A stretch of 64,000 nt of DNA from Halichoerus grypus (Eukaryota; Chordata; Mammalia; Carnivora; Phocidae): the NCBI RefSeq assembly GCF_964656455.1, contig NC_135726.1, positions 940,001-1,004,000 on the forward strand, in the 5' to 3' direction. Position 1 is the stretch's first letter. Every line of letters begins with the position of its first letter. The translations under genes and the position numbers were made by a program. The notes beneath the pieces are model-generated. The model was not told the DNA's origin and did no database searches. It saw nothing but the letters and a program-made list of their open reading frames with translations. This document shows positions 10,131-22,100 of the stretch, in pieces.

Positions 10131-13100
10131 GGCGGCCTGGTGGGGAGGGCCGTGACGGGGGGGAGGGCCGGGGGGAGGGAGGGCCGTGGAGGGGGGAGGG
10201 CCGGGGGGAGGGAGGGCCGTGACGGGGGGGAGGGCCGGGGGGAGGGAGGGCCGTGGAGGGGGGAGGGCCGGGGGGAGGGAGGGCCGTGGAGGGGGGAGGG
10301 CTGGGGGGAGGGAGGGCCGTGGAGGGGGGAGGGCCTGGGGGAGGGAGGGCCGTGGAGGGGGGGAGGGCCGGGGGGAGGGAGGGCCGTGGAGGGGGGAGGG
10401 CCGGGGGGAGGGAGGGCCGTGGAGGGGCGAGGGCCGGGGGGAGGGAGGGCCGTGGAGGGGCGAGGGCCGGGGGGAGGGAGGGCCGTGGAGGGGGGAGGGC
10501 CGGGGGGAGGGAGGGCCGTGGAGGGGGGAGGGCCGGGGGGAGGGAGGGCCGTGGAGGGGGGAGGACCGGGGGGAGGGAGGGCCGTGGAGGGGGGAGGGCT
10601 GGGGGGAGGGAGGGCTGTGGGGGCAGCCTGGGGCGAAGGCTGTGAATGGGGCAGGGTTAGGGGGGCGCCGTGGGGGAGGAGGGGAGGGCCCTGAGTGGGG
10701 GAGGGTCATAGGTGGCGGGACATAGATGGGGCGGCCTATGGAGATGGGCCCTAGGGGAGGACATGAGGGAGGGCTGTGTGGCACCCACTGGGGGCCATGA
10801 GATCCTGGCCCTGCCATCAGTAGCCTTACTTTGGTAGAGCTGGACTAACGTAGTCATGTCTAGGTTGCCCAGGGAATGACTCCTCCACTGTTCCGTCTGT
10901 CCCACTCCAGAAGGACAGAGCGGCAGCCCAGGCCAGTTCTCCAGCACCCCCTGGTCACCTTGCCATCCCCCCCCCCACACTCTGCCCCAGGTATTTAGGG
11001 CAGGGAAGGGGTGCAGAGCTGACTGGGACCCAGGGCCCTCCTGCCATGAAGGTCGCTCTCTGCTCTTGGCGTCCAGGATGTGCCCTGCCTGGGGCTGTTG
11101 CCGTCTCCCTGGTCGGCTGCTCAGGCTGGCAGAGAATTCTGGCCATAGGTCAGGTTTTGCTGGGTCTGGGAAGACTTGAAGCAGGAGGAGTGTCCGCTGC
11201 TGGGTGTGTGTGCAGCCCTGTGCCTGTGGCCACTCTGGTCACACTGATGGATCGGCCCTGCAGAGGTTAGCAGGATGCCTGGCAGGGGACTGAGCTGTCA
11301 TTTGTCTCTCAGTGACTTTGTCACTGGTGCTCTTGATCCACAGAAGCTGGGAGTGAAATGGAGGTTCTGAACTTGGTGTGAGGTGTCAGGGTAGAGCAGG
11401 GGCAGGGGCAGCCCGGGCACTTGGTGCCCTTCAGGTCCTGTCACCTGTCCCGGCGTCCGCTCCTCAAACCCTTGGAAGGACCCTGCCATGATAACAGAGC
11501 TTCGATGTGACTTGGCTGGTAGCGGAGGCCCTTGGCGAGCTTCAGGACAGGTCAGCAGAGGGGCTGAGGCATGGTTAGAGAGGAGTTTTCAGCGTGGCCC
11601 TGACCTCCAGGGAAGGCCACCGGGCTGGAGCTTGAGTTCTGTCCCCGACGGCCGGTGATTTAAGCAGCCCTGCTCTGCAGCAACACCCCCACGAAACCCT
11701 AAGGGGTGGCGTCTGCTGGCAGTGTGACTCCCCTGCCCTCACCTCGCCTGGCCATCTTTTCCGTCTGCTGTTCCTGAGTCACATCCTTTAGGACAAACTG
11801 CGAATAGGAAATATGGTGCATTCTAGGTACCGTGAGCTGTGACAGCAAATGGTTGAGCCGTCACAAGTGTGGAGGCCTGGGGGGCGCAGTTGGTGAGGCA
11901 CCCGACTCTTGGTCTCATCTCAGGTCTCGATCTCAGGGTTGTGAGTTCAAGCCCTGCGTTGGGCTCCGCACTGGGTGTGGAGCTTCTGTTTAAAAGAGGA
12001 AAAACAATAAAAAGGAGTACGGAGGCCCGGGACGTGTGGCCGGCGACTGCAGAGGGGCCGGTCTGTGGCCCCGAGCCCCGGCCTGTGGGGTCTGATGCTA
12101 GCTCCTGGTGGATGGGGTAGAGCTGGGTTGTGGGAAGTCGAAGAAGCGGTTGGTGTGGAGACCCCCCCACAGTTAGAGTCAGAAGCGTTTCCGGTAAGAA
12201 TGGCTCAGAGTTTCCCCAAAAGGCCAGCAGAGAGCCTCACGGGAGCCTTTGGACCAGGGCCGTCCTGGCAGGTCAGCACGGAGGAGAGCTGCCTGTGATG
12301 CTCAGGTTCCGAAGACTTAGTTCAAGGAAATGAGCATAAAATTTCTCACTTAATAACTTCATTATTAAAACGATTTCGTATGGAAAGTTAAGGGTTCTTA
12401 GGTAATCCTGAAAGATGCTAGACGTCCGTCGTAGTTTGGTCCCCGGGGATAACAGCAACCGTGCTTCTCTGCTCCTGTAAGCGTGCTCAGGGGGGCTGCT
12501 TCTGGAGCAGGCGCTGGGGCTCCTCGGGAGACCCTGCCCCGGTGGCTGCCGGGGAGACTGCGCGGGTGCTGGCCCCGTCAACACGTCCTGGACGCGCGGG
12601 CTCCCTGGCCCGTGGGCGGGCTTCTGCAAGCCGAGCCCCGCGGAAGCCGCTTGGAGCAGTGTCCGAAGGCCAGGCTCTGCGATGGCTCGGCCTTTCCGAT
12701 TCCTGCCCTCCCGTCCGCGGTGCCCTCGGTGTACAGCCAGCTGCCTGTTTCCTCGCCGGTGGCGGGAGCGTTTCGTATTGAAGGCGTGTTCAGATGATCG
12801 CATTTCGGGTACACGGGGTTAAAATACATGAACCTTTTTCTGTTTTCTTTTGCCTTTTCGATGGGATTGCTGGAAAACGGAGATGTATACAGGTGGTCAT
12901 ATTTCTGTTGAAAGCGTTGGTTCAGGCCCGAGAGGTCCTGAGTGGTGGTGCGGGACCGGCCCTGGGAGTGCTTTTCTTGAGGGGGCTTCATGGGCAGCTC
13001 CCCACCCCCGGCCTGGGCGCCCCACGTCGGGCAGCAGGGAACCGGAACAGCCGGCCGGGAGGGCCAGGACTGGGACCGGGCCTCTCTTGTGCAGGTTCCT

Positions 13101-16100
13101 CCTTGTGGCTCTGGGGTTGTTTAACAGCCGAAATGCGAAGAAGTCTCGAAGACTTTTTGTCCTGGTTGGCAAACGCAGCTTAGTTCGGACTTTTTGGTGA
13201 CAACTGACAGAAAATACACTCACAGTAACTTGGGCAGAAATAGAAACCCTGGCTCTCCTGCTAGACAGGCCAGGGCTGGGGGGCTTCGGGCCGCGGGGGC
13301 TTCAGGGCCAGGACAGCAGCTGTCTCACTGTTCCTCGGTGTGCGCTCAGGACCAGACGGGTCCCCTGCAGATGGGTGTTAAATGAGTTTAGAAGATGCTG
13401 AGCACAGTTTCTTTGGTGGAGCTGACTTTTCTCCCTTCTCCACAGCGGACAGGGCTGCTGGGCAGGGCGATGGAGGCCCACTTCCGAGTGCCCGGGTGCT
13501 GGCTGTGTCTTGGGTCCTTATCTGTACGGCAGGAGTGGGGGCTGTGAAGTCAGGCTAAACAGAAGCAGCCCCCGTGTGACTGTGGTGGGCCTGTCAGGCA
13601 GAGACCCCAGCCTGAACCGCCCGAGCCACTGAGCAGACCGCCTATGTCCTTCGATGCATGTTGATGCGAGTCTGAGGGCCTAGGATGACCCCTCACAGCC
13701 AGCGGTGAGCAGCTCTAGGGAAAGGAAAGGTGGATCCCAGGAAGGGAAGTGAGTCCCGTGGCCTCGGGGCAGAGGCAGCCGCGCCCTCCGCCCGCACCCC
13801 CCTCCGCCTGCACCGCAGGCTGCTGGATCTGGCTCGGGCCATGCTCTCAGCTCCTCCTGCCCCCGACTGGGACATATGGGCCCTTTTCCCTGTGCGGGGC
13901 CTCACAGACTCCTGTCGTTGAGGGACAGTGTCCCTTTTCTGCCCCCAGGCTTATCCTCCATCCTTCCTGTGGCCACACCTTCCTCCTGGGGCTTATTCCG
14001 TGCTTGCGCCTGTGGTCACCAAACAGAACAGCCATTTCAGAGACTTCAGAATAAACCACACCCGGAGGAATTCAGAGCTGAAAGGCCAGAGGGACTGCCT
14101 GCTGGCTGACTCAGGAGAGCGGTCGGGGCCTGCAGGCTGCCTGCACTTTTCTGATAGCTGTGTGGGGACATCGTGTGCAGGCCGCTCACTGGCTTAGATG
14201 GGCAGGTCCGCGGGTTCTCGTGGGCTCACCACAGTCCACTTCAGGCCATGTCCGTCGGCCCAGGAAGAAGCCCCGTGCCCCTTGGCAGGCACCTGCCTCC
14301 CCTCCCCAAGCTCCCACGATCCACCTCCCAGCCCTCTGGCCCTGCCTGTTCTGGCCCTTCACAGAAACGGAACCCCACGGCGTGCGGTCCTCATGTCTGG
14401 TCCTGGCCCACAGCGTCCTGATTCCCGGCTAGTCGGTGCTGCGCTCCCCCCAGCCCAGTGGCGTTCAGTGCACGTCTGCTGCTTCCTGGGGCAGCCCCAC
14501 TGACCACAAACAGGAAGCCAGAGTCTGAAGTCAGGGTGGCAGCAGGGCCAGCCCCTCCTGAGCTCTGGAGGACGGCCCTTCCTGCCGCCTCCAGCTCTGG
14601 GGACTCCTGGCGCTCCTGGCCTGTGGCCGTGTCCCTCAGCCCCTGCCCTCCCACGGCTCCCCCTCTGTCTGCGTCCCGCCTCTCCGTGTTCTGATGGGGA
14701 CAGCAGTCGGATTTGTGAGTCTTCATCCAGGCTGATTACACTGGCAGTGCCTTTTTTTTTTTTTTTTTTTTTTTAAAGTAGGCTCCACCAGCGTGGAGCC
14801 CAGCTCGGGGCTTGAACTCACGACTGTGAGATCAAGATCTGAGCTGAGATCAAGAGTCAGACGCTTAACTGACTGAGCCACCCAGGTGCCCCTGCACCTG
14901 TGTTTCCAAATACAAGGCCGTGCACAGGTTCTGAGTAGACATGACGTTCAGCCCAGTACCGCGTGGATAGACCGCGATCTGTGTGTCCACCGAGCAGCTG
15001 TTGGACGCCTGGTGCATTTGCTCTGGGCTGTCGTCAGTCATGTCTCCGCAGACATACATGTATATATGTAGTTCTGCGTGGTGCTCATTTCCCATTCTCG
15101 TGGGTAGACCTGGGAGGGGAACAGCCCAGTCGTGTGGCCATGTTGTGTTTCACTTGGTGGGGAGCCTTACCGCTTGTCTTCAAATCTGAGATTGCACAAC
15201 AGACTTCAGAGGTCTTGCTTCTTTACGTGGTACGTAGGTTTGTGTTCTGAGTTGCTGGTTCTCCGTGACCCAGAGATGCTAGCATCAGAGGCTGAGGGGC
15301 AGTCGAGCACATGGGCATCTCCACTGAGCGGGGTGCACGCAGCAAAGCCGGCTGACGGCGCTCCGCAGCCCGTGCCAGGCACGGGGGTGTGGTGGGAGCT
15401 CTGTGGCTTGTGGGGCACAAGGCGGGCAGCTCTTGGCTTATCTCTCACGTCTCCCCCAAGACAGAAGTAGGCTTGTTCGACCTCTCCATGCTGTCTTCTG
15501 CAGATGGGGTGGGGCGACCTGGGGGTATATGGAGAACCTTCCAGAGAGACCCCGAATTTGGACCAGATGGCCGCAGAAGGGATGCTTTTCCCAAACTTCT
15601 ACTCAGCCAACCCACTGTGCTCGCCATGTAAGTTGGGGCTGGCCCGTGGGCGCAAGGAGCGGGGACCAGGACTCGGGCTCCACCCATCTTCCTTCCAAGC
15701 AGAGCACCAGAAGGGCCGGCAGGCGGGTGCAGCCCTAACCCTCTCCCATCGGGGCCCCAGCAGTCTGGAGCACCTGGACTCCATGCTGCCACAGGCCACC
15801 AAGAGCACGGAGCATGTAAGGGGTTTGGGGGCAGAGGTCGCTGCTCGTGGCACCTGCTTTTCCTTCCCGGAGCAGAGCGGCTGTGGGTGGTTCAGGACAA
15901 GCGCCCCCTCCTCCCAGGACAACCACTCGTGCTGGGGAGACTCCTTACGTGCTCCCCCAAGGGGGAGAAGGAAGGCCGGTGGGGGGGCACGAGAGCTGCC
16001 GTGCCAGGCGCTGTGCCCACCAGGCTCTCTGGAGACACCAGCAGGAGCCTCATGGAGGCCGTGACGTTTCTGTTTCCTCCATGTAGCGCGGGCAGCTCTG

Positions 16101-19100
16101 CTCACGGGACGCCTGCCCATCCGCAGCGGCTTCTACACCACCAACGGGCGCGCAAGAAACGGTATGTGGTACTCGCGGGCAGCTCCCGTGGCACCGGAGG
16201 GTGAGGGGGGCCGGGCGGGCGGGGGTGTCTGCCGCCGTCCTCCCGTGTGACCCGGCTTCTGCGGGCGGCTCAGCGAGCACCAGCTCGTTCCCGAGGCTCA
16301 GAGGCTCCGTGTGGGTGTAGCCGTCATTTAGAGCAGGCCTCCGTCAGAAACCGTGTGTCGTAAGTGAAGAGGAAGGTGGCCTTAGTGCTGGTCTTCTCGG
16401 GGCCTCGGTGGAGAGTCGGGCTCCTTCCCGGCGGCTGCTTTGCCGAGGACAGGCTGGACAGGCACCGCTCCTTCCCAGCTGCGTTCCTGTCCCCGGGGCT
16501 GCCCAGCAGCTGGGGCTCAGAGCGGGAAGTGTGCCGGGACAGTCGTGCTCCAGAGTGGAAAGCAAAGGGAGCCAGCTCCATGTGCGCACACCCGCCTTGC
16601 TCTTGCAGCCTACACGCCGCAGGAGGTCGTGGGCGGCATCCCGGACGAGGAGCACCTGCTGCCCGAGCTGCTGAAGGGGGCCGGCTACGCCAGCAAGATC
16701 GTGGGCAAGTGGTGAGTCCTGACGCTCCTGCGGGGCGTGCACAGCCGGCCGGCGAGTGCAGGGGCTCTGTCTGGGGGGGAAGCGGAGAAGCAGCCGGGAG
16801 GTGAAGGACAGTCGCTTGGTGTGGGATCATCGGACCCGCAGTCGTGACCACAGAGGCCACGGGGTGCGCGTGTGTGCTGTGCATGCCGCGGTGAGCAGGT
16901 TCAACGGGGATCCCCAGATGTGCAGCCCCGGACGGAAGATGTGAAGGTCACACGTTCTCTCCTCCCTTTCCCGAGCTGTGGGGCTCTTGGAAGAGAGCAA
17001 GCCCACCGTCTCCGCGGAGCCTTTTCTGATGTCCAGCCCTCCTTGCGCCTCCTTCCCTGCGCCGTGGCCCCTCTGCCCTCAGCCGCTCCGCAGCTCGCTG
17101 GGACTGCCTTCTCGAGGATGAGCACCCTGGCCGCGTCCTGTGCACAACACAGTCGTCACAGCCGTGGGAGGTCCATGGAAACCGGAGCAGTAGTCTAATC
17201 GTTAGAGAATCCTGGTGACCCAGGAGCCGCCTAGCGAATGCTGCCTCGCTCCCGAGTCTCGCTGGGAGCCGTCCTGCCGAGCAGTGCTCAGACGAGGTGG
17301 TGGCGGCCGAGCAGAGCTGAGGGGGTGCTTGTTGCCTGCATAGTTCCGGGCAGTGCCCGGAAAGCCTGGGGAGACTGGCAGAGGCCAGGCGCGAGGCCAG
17401 CCAGGGCCGTGTCTGGGTGGAGCCCATGGAAGGGAAGGGCCCTGTGATGCCCGGCCTGGCAGCTCTGCCCTGGGTCCAGCAGGCTTCCAGGGTGGGGGTC
17501 CCAGTCTCGGCGGGGTCCCATCACGGGGCTGTGGACTTTCCTGACCTTCTTCCTCCCAGCCCAGCGCCACAGAGCCAGACTTCTGGGCTTGGGCAACTTT
17601 GGGGCTGGGTGGAGCCCGCTCCAGCTGCCCTGGTCCCAGGGGCCGCAGCCGGCTGCCCGCTCCCGTTCACCTGAGGGCAGCGCTGGCCCCGCTGCTGTTC
17701 TGAGTTGACGGCTTAGCATAAGCAAGACCTCGGTCAGCTGTTTGTGTTAAGCAGAGACCATCCGAGCTGCTGCATGTGGGCGTGCTGGAATGCCGCGCTC
17801 AGCCGGTGTGACCCCTCCCGGCCCATGGTGGCGTGGCTGGGGAGACATGACCACACTGGAGCAGCAAGCCCGGGCAGACACGAGACGCGGAGAGGAAGTG
17901 CAAAGCGCAGAGCTGACAGGTTTCTGTAGAGATAGAAGTCCCAGCAGAGCCGATGCTCCTGCCCCTGGCGGAGGGGTTGCATAGGCCAGAGGCCGGCGCT
18001 GGCCTCGTGGCAGTCGGGAGGCAGAGCGTCTGAGAACCAGCCGTGGCAGCCGAGGCCCCGAGAGACGCACTTACTGGCATCTTTCTTAGACTCTGTCGCT
18101 GGGCACCTCGGTTCTGGCCCCGCGTGGCCCACCCTCCCCCACTACACCACACCGCACCCTCCTTGACCGAGTGACCAGCGCCCGGGGATCCACACGAGCC
18201 ACTGGAGCACCTCTGAGCAGGCAGGTGGGCCCTCTGGCCACCTGCTCCAAGGCCTCCCTAGAGGCAGCAGAGCAGGGAGACTCTGCTTTCAAGCTTGTGT
18301 GGCCGTGAGACACAGGGGTGAGCCCACTGCCCCAGTGGGGTTGCTGTGCTACCGAAGAGCCCGTGGCCGGAGTGGAAAACCCCCGTCTACCTGCGCTGTG
18401 CGTTCTGAGGAGCAGACGGGTCTGTGCTCAGGGACTGCTGGCCCCTCCCATGGGCACCTCCTGTTGGCAGAACTGACAAAGGGAGGGTTGTGAGGGGTGG
18501 GAGTGCTGGGCTTCTGATGCCCGCAGTACAGAGAGCGTGGGCTGGGAGCATGGCCATTGTCATCCCGCAGGCACGCCCATCCCCGTGCAGGGCCGGGGCG
18601 CTGGGTCACTGGCGCTGTCCCCGTCTGTGATGAGGCCAGGCTGGGGCGGTCAGCTCACCCAGGGCCCCCGTCCATCTTTTGGGGTGTGATTATCCATAAT
18701 TGGGAGAAGAGGCTCTTAAAGACCTTATCCCGAGAGGTTGGTAACTACCTCCCTGGAACATTTCCTTCCTCACGATCTCAGAGAAAGCTGAACCCACAGA
18801 ACTGTCCTGACTAATGAAAAAAGGAAGCAAGCAGAGCATGGAGAGGGGGCTGCATTGAGTTCTGGGTGGGTTCTGGAGGGTGTGAGATAGCTCACCATGT
18901 GTCTTCCCAGAGCCCCTCCCAGCATTCCGGAGGGATGCCTGAGTGCTCCTCTGTGCCTGGACACCCTGTGTGGCCAGGGCCCTCGACTTCGACGGGGGTG
19001 AGTGGGGTCCTGGTGCCTGCCTGGAGGAAGAGGTCTCGGGGTGCCTGGAGCTCAGCACACGTAGGGCCCGGGAGGGACACTTGCTCCCTGAAATGTTCTG

Positions 19101-22100
19101 TGAAGGCGAGGAGTTGTCCGTGCTCAGGACTTTGGGGTACCTCTGAGCAGGGGTCCCTAAAGTGTCCTGGATTCCTGTTTCTAGGCATCTGGGCCACAGG
19201 CCTCAGTTCCACCCCCTGAAGCATGGATTCGACGAGTGGTTTGGATCCCCCAACTGTCACTTTGGACCTTATGACAACAGGGCCAGGCCCAACATCCCTG
19301 TGTACAGGGACTGGGAGATGGTCGGCAGGTAACGGGTCCCTTCCCTCGCCACCCTGAAGACAGCAAGAGCCCAGCCCCGCCCTCTGGTGCTGCCCTAGGA
19401 GCAGGATGGAGGTTCTGGAACCACCTGCTCCCAGCGCTGGTGTCCCAGCACACCAGCGCTTGGCTTTGTCAGCTGGCGGCTCTGCCCGCGGTTTGTAGGA
19501 CCGTGGCTTACAGGACCGCGGCTTAGGGTTGCTGCTTGAGCCACATCTGCAGGGGCTTTAACCTTGAAAAGGTTAGCAATACGATGAGAACCGAGACCCT
19601 CCCCTGAACAAGGTGTGTTCACACAGCACCATGTTCATTCAGCTTCTGAGGTTTGGTTCCTGAAGCCGTTGAGCGGCCCTGGGCTCTGGCTTCGAGGCCG
19701 TTTGCACAAGGCTGGCCTGTGGACCGCGTGCTAGGGGCCCACGGGGCTGCCCCCTTCCTCAGGAGCCTGCCAGGAGCGCTCTGCTGTCTGCGCCAAGTGG
19801 CTCCCCGTGCGCCTGACTGGCCGCGGGCCTGCCTTCACGGAGCCTGCAGCGTGGCCCTGCTGGGGTCGGGCCCCGGTCTGTCTCCAGCTTCGTGTGGCTT
19901 GATTTTCCTTTCCTCCTTCCTTCCTTTTGTATTTCACATTTTTGGTGGAAGTTTTTTGTGTTTTTTTTTTTTTTTTTTAAGATTTTAGTTACTTGACAGA
20001 GACACAGCGAGAGAGGAAACACAAGCAGGGGGAGTGGGAGAGGGAGAAGCAGGCTTCCCACCAAGCAGGGAGCCCGATGCGGGGCTCAATCCCAGGACCC
20101 TGGGACCATGACCTGAGCCAAAGGCAGACGCTCAACGACCGAGCCACCCAGGCGCCCCTTGGTGGAAGTTATTGCTGTGCATCGTGGGCCAGAAAGCAGG
20201 GTCAGGCCCTTGCGTTTTCATAACAGTCTCATGGAGAGAATGCGCCCCGTTGGAAGCGTGGTTCAGGGCTCCCTGGCACGGGCTCCCTGGCACGCTCGCG
20301 GCGCCGCACAGACATGGCCAGCTTAGAGCGCCTACGCCCTGTGAGCTGCCCCCGGCCCTGGGTGACGGCACACCCGCCTCTGCCAGCCTTCCTGTCCTCA
20401 CACGTTGCTCCTCCCAGACTGGGGGCTGCCGTGGGGCCAGCTTCAAGTGTCATTTACACACACGTTCGCGTTTCGTCTTTCTTGTGAACGAGGCCCGTAA
20501 CTTTGCCTATGAAATCACAGAAAAGGAGGCTTTCTTGGTCTTCTAAGGTCTGACTTTCGTCTGGGTCTATATTGTTTTCAGATATTATGAGGAATTTCCA
20601 ATCAATCTGAAGACTGGGGAAGCCAACCTCACGCAGGTGTACTTGCAGGTAATGGAAGCGTGGGCTGGGTGGGCCCCGCGTGAGGGAGGCCGGCCTCCGG
20701 GCACACGAAGGTGGTGTCTTGTCCTCAGGAAGCTCTGGACTTCATGAAGAGGCAGCAGGCGGCTCAGCGCCCCTTCTTCCTCTACTGGGCCATCGATGCC
20801 ACTCACGCACCTGTTTATGCTTCTCGGCCCTTCTTGGGCACCAGCCGGCGAGGGCGGTGAGTCCTTGGTCATAGAGACATGGACTCCCACCTGGAGGGTT
20901 CAGCCGTGCTTGATTACCTCCAGGGACGGGGCGCTCAGTGCCGTTACGTCTTCAGTTACCCCTCACGGAAAGAGACAGCAGCCCCCGTGCTTCCCCGAAG
21001 CTGTCCACGAGCCCGGCCTTCGTGGGAGGAGGGTTGTAGTGGTGTGGTTGGTTCTGTCCTGGGTTAGCTCTGGGAACTGGACTTTTCCTCCCCTCTTTGA
21101 ATTCAGCCAGTGCGTTGTGTTGTCCATTCCTGAAGTCGTGACTTCACTGCTCACTGACACCCTCTCTCCCCAAGGTACGGGGATGCTGTCCGGGAGATCG
21201 ACGACAGTGTTGGGAAAATCCTGAGGCTTCTTCGGGACCTGAGGATCACAGAGAACACGTTTGTTTTCTTCACGTCTGACAACGGCGCTGCCCTCATTTC
21301 TGCTCCTAAACAAGGCCAGTGTTCCACGCACCCTCGCTTCTGCGGATGGGGCTGCCCTCGGGACCCCGGGATTTCTGAGGCTCCGTCAGGGCCACTCACC
21401 CACCCTGGTTAGAGTGTGAAGGGGCCAGCCTGGGGCCTGTCCAATGAGGGAGACGCCCACTCCTTCCTGGGGGCCCTAGTCTGGTGGGTACAGACTGGCA
21501 CACAGGAGACCGGCAGGGGCCACCAACACCCACATTACATGGAGTAGTCTTCTCTCCTAAAAGGCCAGGGCGTCTCCAGACCTCATGGGAAGTGGTGTTT
21601 AGGAGAGCAGGGACTCAGCCCCCCACCCCACAGTGCTGGCTTGGCTCAGCGAGGGTATCTCCACAGGGCCGTGACCCCCTGGGGCTGCTCAGCAAGCTCT
21701 CAGGCTGTTCTATCTTGTTGAGCAAGGAGGTCCCACCCTGGTGTCCTTTAAGTCGCCCCCCCCCCCGTGGTGGCACGTCCCTTTGTCCCATTTTCCTTTA
21801 AGGGGCTGGGGCCTCAGCAGGGCCCTGAGTCACTCAGAGGGCTGTGGAAGGAAGGCCACGGGGAGCAGGAAACCCCAGGGGGACAGGCCTGGGTAGGGAG
21901 GTGCGGGGGACCCTGCAGTCGGGGGGGCTCCTACGGCTGGTTTTCCGGGGTCAGATGGGCTCAAGCTGAGAAGGAATCATGTTGGTGACAGAACAGCAGT
22001 TCAGAGTCTGGGCCTGGCTGGTCTGGGGTCCCAAGGAGTGCCATCCACGGCCCATGGAGGGATCTTGTCCTCACGCAGGCTCTCCCCGTACAGCTGATGG

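Larger units (their letters stand above)
10072..15503 (+). other. GALNS intron 1
   Basis: A 5.4-kb intron from GTGAGT to a CTGCAG acceptor. It starts with a G-rich minisatellite (about 10137-10620), then has carnivore SINEs at 11878-12013 and 14752-14892 and an L1-like fragment at about 14895-15150. No other exon or RNA gene recognised. Confidence 0.85.

Noticed and set aside
10089..10817. Gly/Arg/Glu- and Pro/Ser-rich frames of 130-431 codons
   Set aside because: Products of the 33-bp minisatellite in GALNS intron 1, whose period is a multiple of three so any open frame stays open.
12461..13200. Frames of 104-137 codons in GALNS intron 1
   Set aside because: No family resemblance or splice sites that would add an exon to GALNS, whose length is already complete.
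14752..14892. tRNA-like sequences with A and B boxes
   Set aside because: All such hits sit inside CAN-SINE copies with tails; none folds as a free-standing tRNA gene by eye.
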